Assembly (NCBI GenBank): GCA_050743265.1
Contig: JBOGEN010000221.1
Location: 1 to 30,354, forward strand
DNA from: JBOGEN01 sp050743265
GTDB lineage: Bacteria > Actinomycetota > Actinomycetes > JBOGEN01
DNA: 30,354 bases
Direction of reading: 5' to 3'
Shown piece after piece: positions 15,326 through 22,395 of this stretch. The position numbers and the translations under genes are program-made. Numbering within the stretch: the stretch's first letter is position 1; every line of letters starts with the position of its first letter. The notes beneath the pieces were generated by a model. The model was not told where the DNA came from. It did no database searches and saw only the letters and a program-made list of their open reading frames with translations.

Positions 15326-16195
15326 TCACCCCGTCTCCGTGTCGCGGACGTCCATGGCGTCTCGCAGGGAGTCACCGAACAGGTTGAGCGACAGCACGGT
15401 CACCACGATGGCCAGGCCGGGAAAGACACCGAGCCACCACGCCTGCTGGAAGAAGTCGCGGCTCTCCTCGAGGATCAGCCCCCATGTGGGCGTGCTCGGC
15501 TCCACACCCAGCCCGAGGAACGTCAGCGTCGCCTCGCCGAGGATGCCCAGCCCGACCGCGATCGTGGCCTGCACGACGAGCGGCCCGACGGCGTTGGGCA
15601 GGATCTCGCTCACGATGATGCGCCGCGAGGTCATGCCGGTCACCCTGGCGGCGAGCACGAACTCCTCCTGTTTCAGCCGCAACGCCTCTGCCCGTGCCAG
15701 CCGCGCAAAGTCGTCCACGTACGCGAACGCGATGGCGATGATGACCTTCTCGACCCCGATACCGAAGACGCTGATGAGGGCGATGGCCAGGATCAGCTCG
15801 GGGAAGGCCCACTGGATGTCGACGTAGCGGCTGATGAGGTCATCGATCTTCCCTCCGGCGAAGCCCGCGATGAGCCCCAGCGTCACGCCGATGACCATGC
15901 CGACGATTGCCACGCCGAGCCCCACCATGGCGGACACGCGGGCCCCTGCGATCACGCGGCTCAGCACGTCACGTCCGAGCGAGTCGGTACCCATCAGGTG
16001 GGACAGCGACGGGGCCTGGAGGATGTCGAAGTCCTGGGCGCGCGGGTCGTGAGGTGCGAGCGCAGGCCCGATCACTGCCACGAGCGCGAGCAGTCCGAGC
16101 ACCGCCAGGCTCACGAGGGCCTTGCGGTCCTGTCTGAGCCGCCCCCAGACGCCCTGCTGGGGGGATACCACGTCGCTCGCCACGTCACTCACCAC
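15326..16195 (-). CDS. ABC importer permease, DppC/OppC type
   Basis: A 289-residue inner-membrane permease. A first hydrophobic segment (about 27-48, VSLAVLGLLALVAVIGPAL) is followed by a periplasmic-type DFDILQAPSLSHLMGTDSLGRD motif typical of DppC. Further membrane segments follow, with the EAA loop around EALRLKQEEFVLAARVTGM that docks on the ATPases. The start overlaps the end of the DppB-type gene; tandem GTGs at 16195 and 16192 are both possible and the GGTGG before them is weak, so translational coupling is likely. The stop lies seven bases before the next ATPase start. Confidence 0.93.
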   Translation of the reverse strand: MVSDVASDVVSPQQGVWGRLRQDRKALVSLAVLGLLALVAVIGPALAPHDPRAQDFDILQAPSLSHLMGTDSLGRDVLSRVIAGARVSAMVGLGVAIVGMVIGVTLGLIAGFAGGKIDDLISRYVDIQWAFPELILAIALISVFGIGVEKVIIAIAFAYVDDFARLARAEALRLKQEEFVLAARVTGMTSRRIIVSEILPNAVGPLVVQATIAVGLGILGEATLTFLGLGVEPSTPTWGLILEESRDFFQQAWWLGVFPGLAIVVTVLSLNLFGDSLRDAMDVRDTETG

Positions 16196-17138
16196 CCGCG
16201 AGACGGATGCGTGGGTTGATGACCGCGTAGAGCAGGTCGGTGACGAGGCTGGTGATCACGAACACGACGCTGATGAGCAGCACCGTGGCCTGGATGAGCG
16301 GGAAGTCGCGGCTGATGACCGCGCCGACGAGCAGCCGCCCCACACCCTGGATCGCGAACACGGTCTCGACGACCACCGCGCCCGAGAGCAGGATCGCCAG
16401 CTGGATGCTGCCGACGGTCACGATCGGGATCAGCGCGTTCGGCAGCGCATGCTTGACGAGGATCACGCTCTCGCGCACACCCTTCGCCCGGGCCGTGCGC
16501 ACGTAGGGCTGCCCCAACGTGTCGATCAGCGCGCCGCGGGTGATGCGGGTGACGATGGCCGCGTACAGCGTGCCGAGAGCCACCGCGGGGAGCACCAGGG
16601 ACGAGAACCACGGTACGACGCCCGCGCTGAGCGGCTGGTAGCCGAACGCGGGGAACCACCCCAGGGTCGCCGAGAACACGAGGATGAGGATGATGGCGAA
16701 CCAGAACGACGGCATGCTGATGCCGAGGAAGGCAACGATGCTCGCGGCGTAGTCCTGCCAGCGGTAGCGGCGGACGGCGGCGATGATGCCGAGCGGGAGC
16801 GCGAGCGCGATGCCGAACGCGAACGCCACGACGGTCAGGCTCAACGTGCGCGGGAACGCGTCGGCCAGCGCCTGGGCCACGGGCTGGTCGGTGAAGAACG
16901 AGGTGCCCAGGTCCAGCGTGACCGTGTCCTTCAGGTAGTCCACGTACTGGGCACCCAACGGCTGGTCGAGGCCCAGTCGGTCGCGGACGTTCTCGGCGGC
17001 CTGGTCGTTGTACTCGGGGCCGAGGATGGCGCGCACGGGGTCACCGGGAATCAGGTGCGCGATGAAGAACACGACCGTCGCCACGGCCCACACCACGAAG
17101 AGCGCATGGACCAGGCGCTTGGTGACGTAGAGGGCCAC
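16185..17138 (-). CDS. ABC importer permease, DppB/OppB type
   Basis: A 317-residue permease with an N-terminal membrane helix (about 8-29), the family motif LIPGDPVRAILGP, several further helices, and the EAA loop RTARAKGVRESVILVKHALPNALIP. It pairs with the DppC-type product to form the channel. The GTG start at 17138 lies 12 bases after the stop of the binding-protein gene and has no obvious ribosome binding site, suggesting coupling to the upstream gene. The stop overlaps the DppC-type start by about ten bases. Confidence 0.94.
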   Translation of the reverse strand: MALYVTKRLVHALFVVWAVATVVFFIAHLIPGDPVRAILGPEYNDQAAENVRDRLGLDQPLGAQYVDYLKDTVTLDLGTSFFTDQPVAQALADAFPRTLSLTVVAFAFGIALALPLGIIAAVRRYRWQDYAASIVAFLGISMPSFWFAIILILVFSATLGWFPAFGYQPLSAGVVPWFSSLVLPAVALGTLYAAIVTRITRGALIDTLGQPYVRTARAKGVRESVILVKHALPNALIPIVTVGSIQLAILLSGAVVVETVFAIQGVGRLLVGAVISRDFPLIQATVLLISVVFVITSLVTDLLYAVINPRIRLAGGE

Positions 17139-17150
17139 GGAGCGGCCGTG

Positions 17151-18755
17151 TCAGCCCTGCGTGACCCAGACCGTGTGCAACGGCCTCAGCTCAGGGATGT
17201 GTTCGAACCCCTGCACCTTGGGGCCGAGCACGGCCAAGTCCTCCAGGTGCAGGGTGAAGGCAGCCGCGGCGTCCTCGATGACCACGTCCTCGAACTGGCC
17301 CAGCACCTCGGCCCGCTTGCCCTCGCCCATCGCGCGGCGCTCCTGCTCGAGCAGCTCGTCGGCCTGCGGGCTGGAGTAGCCGAAGTTGTTGAGGTCCTCA
17401 CCGGTGTGGAAGAAGAGGTACGTCGACTCGTCCGGGTCGAAGTCGGTGACACTGCCCGAGTGGATGAGCTGGTAGTTGCCCTCGTCCCGGCGGGTGAAGT
17501 AGACGGTCTCCTCGACGATGTCCAGATTGATCTTCAGGCCCGCCTCGGTGAGCATGTCCGCGAGCACCTCCAGCTCGCGCTGGCTCTCCGACGGGCCCGT
17601 CAGCTCGAGTTCCAGCCCTGTCGCGCCGGCCTCGGCGAGCAGCCGCTTGGCCTCGGCGAGGTCGAAGCCCTGAGTGCGCGGCTTGTCCTGCCGGTACGCC
17701 CAGGACACCGCAGGGTTGAGCACCCCGTACGCGGGGAGGGCCAGGCCGAAGTACGCCTTCTCGGCGAGGGTCTCCCGGTCGATCGCCTTCGCCAGCGCCA
17801 GTCGCACCTTGGGGTCACGAAGCTCCGGCACGTCGGGGTTCTCGTAGTTCATGAGCACGCCGAGCCAGTTCGGGCCCGGCTTGCGGGGGAGGCGGAACTG
17901 CCCAGAGTCCTTGAGAGTTGAGACGAACTGCTCCGGCGGGTGGTTGACGAAGTCGATGTCCCCGGACTGAAGCGCCGAGTTCACCGTGGAGGCCTCGGGG
18001 ATCATCTTGATGATGACGGAGTCGAGGTAGGGCACCTTCGGGTCCCAGTAGTCCTCGAACCGCTCCAGCACGAGCTGCTGGCCACGTGTGTGCTCCTTCA
18101 CCCGGAACGGGCCGGTGCCGATCGGCTTCTGCGTGTACGCGCCGCGGCCCATCTGCTCGTACGCGCGACGGTTCACCGGGGTGAGCGCGCGGCCGGGGAA
18201 GTTGCTCACGATGCCGAGGAAGGGCCCCATCGGCTGCGTGAGCTGGAAGACGACAGTGTGGTCGTCCTTCGCCTCGACGGAGCTGACCTGCTCGACCTTG
18301 CTGATGTGCGCGGAGCCGAACTTCGGGTCGCGCACGAGGTCGTACGTGAACACGACGTCGTCGGCGGTGAAGTCGTCACCGTTGTGCCACTTGACGCCAC
18401 GGCGCAGGTGGAACGTGTACGTTCGGCCGTCCTCGCTGACGTCCCAGGACTCGGCCAGGGCACCCTCGACATCGAAGCTCGCCGTGTAGCGGGTGAGCCC
18501 GTCGAAGATGTTGCAGGCCGCCTCCATCTCGATGCCGAGCTCGATGAGCTGGGGCATGAGGTTCTCGAACTCGGTGAGGAACCAGCCCGCGTTGAGCGTG
18601 CCGCCCCGCTGCGGGGACCCCACGTCTCCCGACCCTTCGGTGCCCTGATCCTGGGCCTGACAGGCCGGCACCGCCGCAAGGGCTGCGGTCGCACCCATGA
18701 ACTTGAGTAGTGTCCGCCGGGGCACCCGGCTCCCGCTGAGCTCTCGCCAGTCCAT
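17151..18755 (-). CDS. Family 5 extracellular solute-binding lipoprotein of the importer
   Basis: A 534-residue SBP_bac_5 protein that would capture a peptide or other small solute and deliver it to the permeases. ATG 18755 has GAGGAGG six bases upstream, ruling out the longer frame to 18788. The N-terminus combines a twin-arginine motif (RR at 13-14 in PRRTLLKFM) with a hydrophobic stretch and a lipobox VPAC, C32 being the lipidated residue. This suggests Tat export followed by membrane anchoring. Mature-domain landmarks are RGGTLNAGWFL, the LRRGVKWHNGDDFTADDVVFTYD block diagnostic of the family, and PIGTGPFRVKEH. It is first in the operon. The ligand cannot be predicted; no peptidase or nickel enzyme gene is adjacent. 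Confidence 0.94.
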   Translation of the reverse strand: MDWRELSGSRVPRRTLLKFMGATAALAAVPACQAQDQGTEGSGDVGSPQRGGTLNAGWFLTEFENLMPQLIELGIEMEAACNIFDGLTRYTASFDVEGALAESWDVSEDGRTYTFHLRRGVKWHNGDDFTADDVVFTYDLVRDPKFGSAHISKVEQVSSVEAKDDHTVVFQLTQPMGPFLGIVSNFPGRALTPVNRRAYEQMGRGAYTQKPIGTGPFRVKEHTRGQQLVLERFEDYWDPKVPYLDSVIIKMIPEASTVNSALQSGDIDFVNHPPEQFVSTLKDSGQFRLPRKPGPNWLGVLMNYENPDVPELRDPKVRLALAKAIDRETLAEKAYFGLALPAYGVLNPAVSWAYRQDKPRTQGFDLAEAKRLLAEAGATGLELELTGPSESQRELEVLADMLTEAGLKINLDIVEETVYFTRRDEGNYQLIHSGSVTDFDPDESTYLFFHTGEDLNNFGYSSPQADELLEQERRAMGEGKRAEVLGQFEDVVIEDAAAAFTLHLEDLAVLGPKVQGFEHIPELRPLHTVWVTQG

Positions 18756-19242
18756 CGCGGACCTCCTCGAGTTTGGTCCCGCCTGCACCTTTTATCCGGC
18801 TTTCGGGCGGTATCTGTATACACCCCTGTCGGCACAGCGCCTGGGTGGGGTGGCGGGCGCAGCGAAGGACAGCAACGGGCTACCGACCAGACTCTCCCCG
18901 AGCCGCCGAAGCGCCTCTTGGGTGTCCGTGGGACGACACCCCGGTCTAGATCTCCATCGCGATCAAGGGCGCGGCGACCGATCCTCGGCTCCCGCGGTCT
19001 TCTCGTGGCTCGGGCGAGAGGTGAGGCCGGCCGATGCCTCACGGCCCTCCTCAGAGCTCATGCATCTCACCGCACATGACACGGCCACCGCGACGAGTGC
19101 CGCCGACCTCGCATGCACCCGCACACGGCTGCACCTCCGCCCCTTCTCTGGTGGCGGGACCGATCACCATGGCCGTTGTCAGGAAGGCCCATCCGAAACG
19201 AGCCGCGGATGGCGTGGGGTGACCGCGCCGGAGCGGCTGGCC
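18756..19242. other. Intergenic region upstream of the importer operon, with two hairpins
   Basis: Nearly 490 bases without a supported gene. The part next to the importer is unusually AT-rich for this genome (around 18790-18825, including GTATCTGTATACACC) and should hold the operon promoter, although no clear -35/-10 pair is evident. Two perfect 7-bp stem-loops are present: GGGTGTC/GACACCC at 18920-18941 and GTGAGGC/GCCTCAC at 19021-19042, each with an eight-base loop. Open frames across the region have no recognisable protein features. Confidence 0.5.
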
Positions 19243-19806
19243 TCAGGCCCTCGGGATGTCACGTCCGGTCGGGCGGTACTCCACGAGGAGCACTCGGCCA
19301 TCCAGGACTCGGTGATCGACCAACTCGAGCTCTGCGGAGGCCATGTTCGCGAAGAACGGCTCACGCCCCGAGTCTCCGGCGAGCAGGGGGAAGGTCATCA
19401 ACCGCAGTCGGTCCACCAAGCCGGCATCGGTGAGCTGACGAGCCAGGGAGAGGCTTCCGATGGTGCGCAGGGGAACGTCGCCGTCCGTCTTCATCCGCTC
19501 GATCTCAGCGATGAGATCCTTGCAGATCCGCGTGTTGGGCCATTCCGCCTGCTCCAACGTGCGGGAGAACACGACCTTGTCCAGCTCTGTCATCCGACGC
19601 AAGGACTCGTCTCGCGCCTCGCTCGGGAGCCCGGCGAGGGCCTCGTACGTCCGCCGACCCAGGACGACGAGCTGCGCTACGGCCAGCTCGGCCGTGATCC
19701 ATTCCTCGAGCTCTGGCCCCAGGTAGCCGAAGTAGCCCGGTAATCCTTCCGAGCCAGCCCAGCCGTCGACCGAGACGAAGATGTCCACCGTCACAGTGCT
19801 CCCCAT
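19243..19806 (-). CDS. RibD C-terminal/dihydrofolate-reductase-like protein
   Basis: A 187-residue member of the RibD_C (DHFR-fold) family, which usually binds NADPH. The N-terminal strand and substrate loop read VDIFVSVDGWAG. VVLGRRTYEAL (about 47-57) is the cofactor-binding segment, KVVFSRTLEQAEWPNTRI the next strand, and the C-terminal GSLSLARQLTDAGLVDRLRLMTFPLLAGDSGREPF is typical. ATG 19806 is preceded by AAGGAG at good distance; the ORF open to 19896 extends upstream without family similarity. The substrate is unknown; members are often annotated as deaminase-reductases without evidence. It is divergent from the Ldh_2-family gene across 211 bp. A broken relative lies at 21962-22177. Confidence 0.9.
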   Translation of the reverse strand: MGSTVTVDIFVSVDGWAGSEGLPGYFGYLGPELEEWITAELAVAQLVVLGRRTYEALAGLPSEARDESLRRMTELDKVVFSRTLEQAEWPNTRICKDLIAEIERMKTDGDVPLRTIGSLSLARQLTDAGLVDRLRLMTFPLLAGDSGREPFFANMASAELELVDHRVLDGRVLLVEYRPTGRDIPRA

Positions 19807-19836
19807 GTGAGCTCCTTCCTTCGCCGGGGCCACTGC

Positions 19837-19976
19837 ACGGTAACCGGTCCACAGATAGGCCAAGCACCACTGCGGGACGACGACAGACACCGACACCCAC
19901 CGAACGTCTGGAGCCCAGGTCAGCGGGCCTCGTCCAAGGTCAACGAGGGACCTGCCTGACTAGACTTGGACCGGTC
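19837..19976. promoter_or_regulatory. Divergent promoter region with a shared TGGACCGGT element
   Basis: Towards the right, GGTCAA (19938-19943) and TAGACT (19961-19966) have 17-bp spacing, followed directly by TGGACCGGT (19967-19975). Towards the left, TACCGT (19842-19837) is preceded directly by the same nine bases on the minus strand (ACCGGTCCA at 19843-19851 on the plus strand). The repeated element contains the palindrome ACCGGT and touches both -10 boxes, so one regulator could control both genes. Confidence 0.4.
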
Positions 19977-20017
19977 GTTGATCAGTGGTCGGGTTCCTGG
20001 TGTCGAGCTGGAGACAC

Positions 20018-21091
20018 ATGACCGAGGGTGGAGACGCACGCACACGGCTCCTCGGGATCGACGACCTGCGGGCGTGTCTCACAGCCGCTTTCGAGCGGTT
20101 GGACCTGGCCACGAATGACGCCGAAGGACTGGCGGGGCTCCTCGTGGACTCCGAGCTTCGCGGGCACCCTGACCACGGCATCGGGGCACTCGAGCTCCTG
20201 GTCCGCTTGTACCGCGAGGGCACGCTGCAGCCGAGACCGCGCGTACGCGTGCTCCGCGAGAGCGACACTGCGCTGCTCCTCGACGGAGACCGGGGCTGTG
20301 GGCCGGGCGCGCCGATGCAGGCGATGCAGTGGTGCGTCGAACGCGCCCGCGAGCGACAAGGGATGGCTGTCGCCGTCGTCCGTGACTGGCAGATGCTCGT
20401 GGCGGCCCCGTTCGTACGGCATGCGGCCGAGGCGGGCCTCATCGGCTTCGCCTGCACCAACTACTCCCCCCTTCTCGCTCCGCCAGGCGGCCGGATGGCC
20501 GTCTTCGGCACGAACCCGTTGGCGTACGCGGTCCCTGCGCGGCGGCACCCGCCGGTCGTCCTCGACATCGCCACCTCCGTGATGGCAGCGCTGAAGGTCC
20601 GTGCGGCCGCTCAGGAGGGTCGAACGGTGCCTGAGGGGGCCGTCCTCCGAGCGGACGGGCAGACCACCGACGACCCGAGCGTGTTCCTCGAAGGCGGCCT
20701 CCTGGCACCGCTGGGGTACCCGCTCGCGGCGCACAAAGGCTTCGGCCTCGCCTTGGTCGTCGACGTACTGAGCGGCGTGCTCAGCGGGGCCGGTTTCGGG
20801 CAGGCGATGACCACCCCGACGCCCGGCATCTTCTTCTGGGCGCTCGACATCGAGGCGTTCATGCCCCGCGAGGAGTTCTTGCAGCGGATGGACTCGCAGC
20901 TCGACCAGATCAAGCAGGGCGAGCGGCTGCCCGGCGTCAGCGAGCTCTTCCTGCCCGGCGAGCGTGGTCAACGACGGCACGCTGAGCTGACCGCTCGCGG
21001 CGTCGTTCCCGTGACACCGGGGATGTGGGACGTGCTCGTCACGACCTGCGCAGCACTCGACGCACCGCTGCCCACCGTCCGCGAGGTCTGA
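20018..21091 (+). CDS. Malate/L-lactate dehydrogenase-family (Ldh_2) protein with altered active site
   Basis: A 357-residue protein with the full Ldh_2 layout: an N-terminal helical domain (SELRGHPDHGIGALELL), the NAD(P)-binding blocks GLIGFACTNYSPLLAPPGG (about 140-158), FGTNPLAYAVP and VLDIATSVMAALK, then PEGAVLRADGQTTDDP and AHKGFGLALVVDVLSG. The family normally reduces 2-oxo or cyclic imino acids with NAD(P)H. Here the usual SHG..R motif reads DHGIGA (H53 kept, Ser and Arg lost), and the conserved NSxHFG block reads DWQMLV (123-128), so a catalytic-type histidine is missing. ATG 20018 has GGAG upstream. Activity may be lost or changed; this is inference from remembered family motifs. It is probably coregulated with the divergent RibD_C-like gene. 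Confidence 0.85.
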   Translation: MTEGGDARTRLLGIDDLRACLTAAFERLDLATNDAEGLAGLLVDSELRGHPDHGIGALELLVRLYREGTLQPRPRVRVLRESDTALLLDGDRGCGPGAPMQAMQWCVERARERQGMAVAVVRDWQMLVAAPFVRHAAEAGLIGFACTNYSPLLAPPGGRMAVFGTNPLAYAVPARRHPPVVLDIATSVMAALKVRAAAQEGRTVPEGAVLRADGQTTDDPSVFLEGGLLAPLGYPLAAHKGFGLALVVDVLSGVLSGAGFGQAMTTPTPGIFFWALDIEAFMPREEFLQRMDSQLDQIKQGERLPGVSELFLPGERGQRRHAELTARGVVPVTPGMWDVLVTTCAALDAPLPTVREV

Positions 21092-21113
21092 CCGCCACGG
21101 ATGCCGCCCCGGT

Positions 21114-21875
21114 TCAGCGTGGAGCGTGGCCGTCCCTGACGCGGTAGTGGTACGTGGCGACCTCGGTGAACCCGGCGGCCGCGTAGAGGCGGCACGCGGC
21201 GGTGTTCGACCGCTCCACCTGGAGGTAGAGCCGCGGCGCACCCTGCTCGCTTGCCCATCGCGTGACAGCCGCGAGCACCAGGCGGGCGGCACCGCGCCTG
21301 CGCGCCCTGGGGGCGGTGGCCATGGTGAACACACCTGTCCAGCCGTCGTCGCCGACCGCCCGGCCGATCGCGACAGGCTCGTCGTCGGCCAGCACGGTGA
21401 CGTACGCGCTGGGCAGGCCGACACGGTCGAGCAGCCGGGTCTCGTTCTCGACGACCGTCCGCGGCCCGCCGGTCGCCGCCAGCACGGCCAGCCATCCCGG
21501 GTCCGGCCCAGAGCTGACGCATGCGTCCAGCCCGGGCGCTGGCCGCACCTCGACCGGCTCCGCGACGTCCCTCGTCAGCAGCGAGATCGGGGCTTCCCAC
21601 CGGTAGCCGCGGTCGGCGAGTGCGCGGTCGAGGTCCGGCGGGCACCCGGGGCAGACCTGGAACCGCGCCGCGGCGTCGCGCTCGGCGTAGAAGCACTCGG
21701 CGGCCTCGATGCGCTCGGCGAGGCGGCCCTCGTCCGAGGCGTCGTGCGCCAGCACCGCGCCCGACCACCAGGCGTTGCCGTCGGTGTGACGAAACCACCA
21801 CCCGCTGCCACGGTCCTCGACAGCCGCGGGGGTTGCGCGGGCTGCTCGTTCCAGCATCTCTCCCGCGAGGTCCAC
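21114..21875 (-). CDS. GNAT-family acetyltransferase
   Basis: A 253-residue protein whose C-terminal half is a GNAT domain. Strand 4 and the acetyl-CoA loop read GVFTMATAPRARRRGAARLVLAAVTRWA (about 178-205; R-R-R-G-A-A is the pyrophosphate-binding loop), followed by LYLQVERSNTAACRLYAAAGFTEVATYHYR. The N-terminal half (CFYAERDAAARFQVCPGCPPDLDRALADRGYRWEAP) resembles a degenerate second GNAT-like domain, seen in several actinobacterial members. The substrate is unknown. GTG 21875 is the first start; ATG 21857, six codons in, is possible. It converges on the Ldh_2-family gene with a 22-bp gap. Confidence 0.87.
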   Translation of the reverse strand: MDLAGEMLERAARATPAAVEDRGSGWWFRHTDGNAWWSGAVLAHDASDEGRLAERIEAAECFYAERDAAARFQVCPGCPPDLDRALADRGYRWEAPISLLTRDVAEPVEVRPAPGLDACVSSGPDPGWLAVLAATGGPRTVVENETRLLDRVGLPSAYVTVLADDEPVAIGRAVGDDGWTGVFTMATAPRARRRGAARLVLAAVTRWASEQGAPRLYLQVERSNTAACRLYAAAGFTEVATYHYRVRDGHAPR

Positions 21876-21961
21876 CCTGCCGATGCTCTCACTCGTCAGT
21901 ACCGGGTGGTGGTGGCGGCAAGGCGTCGCGTGTGCCCCGGCTTGCAGCGGTTGTCAGCCGG

Positions 21962-22177
21962 TCACGAGCGGCCGGATGGCGAGCTCACCGCGCGGTAGCG
22001 GAGGTACACCATGCCGCTGCCGGACCGCCACTCGTCCAGCAGCTCGAGACTCACGACGACACCGTCGGGAAGGGCCCGGCTGCCGCCTCCCACGATGACG
22101 CGCACGAGGAACAGGTGGCACTCGTCGACGAGCCCCGCCCTGAGGGCGTGGGCGGCAAGGGGTGAGGCACACCGGCC
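21962..22177 (-). pseudogene. Decayed C-terminal fragment of a RibD_C/DHFR-like protein
   Basis: On the minus strand the frame ending at TGA (21962-21964) reads LAAHALRAGLVDECHLFL, then VGGGSRALPDGVVVSLELLDEW, then GMVYLRYRAV. This is the typical C-terminal third of RibD_C-family proteins. The frame has no usable start: it runs back into an in-frame stop at 22178-22180. Just upstream, another frame gives RCAGDAVVAPCEAGV, which looks like the preceding part of the same domain shifted by a frameshift near 22165. The N-terminal cofactor-binding half is not recognisable. It is therefore a truncated, frameshifted remnant, separate from the intact family member at 19243-19806. Confidence 0.72.
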
Positions 22178-22395
22178 TCACACGGCGCGACAACCGCGTC
22201 ACCGGCGCAGCGATCTCGCCGAGTCTTGTACCACCTCGGCCCGATATCGGTGGCTACGCGGAGGCCCCGGATCCTGACCAGGTGTTTCGACCGTGGCCCG
22301 CCGGGCACGGTTCGCGCCTCGACCGGTCACCTCAGCCCGGTGGCCGGCCCTGACGGCGGACCGCCACCGCGGTCCCACATCGCACGGAGGACGAC

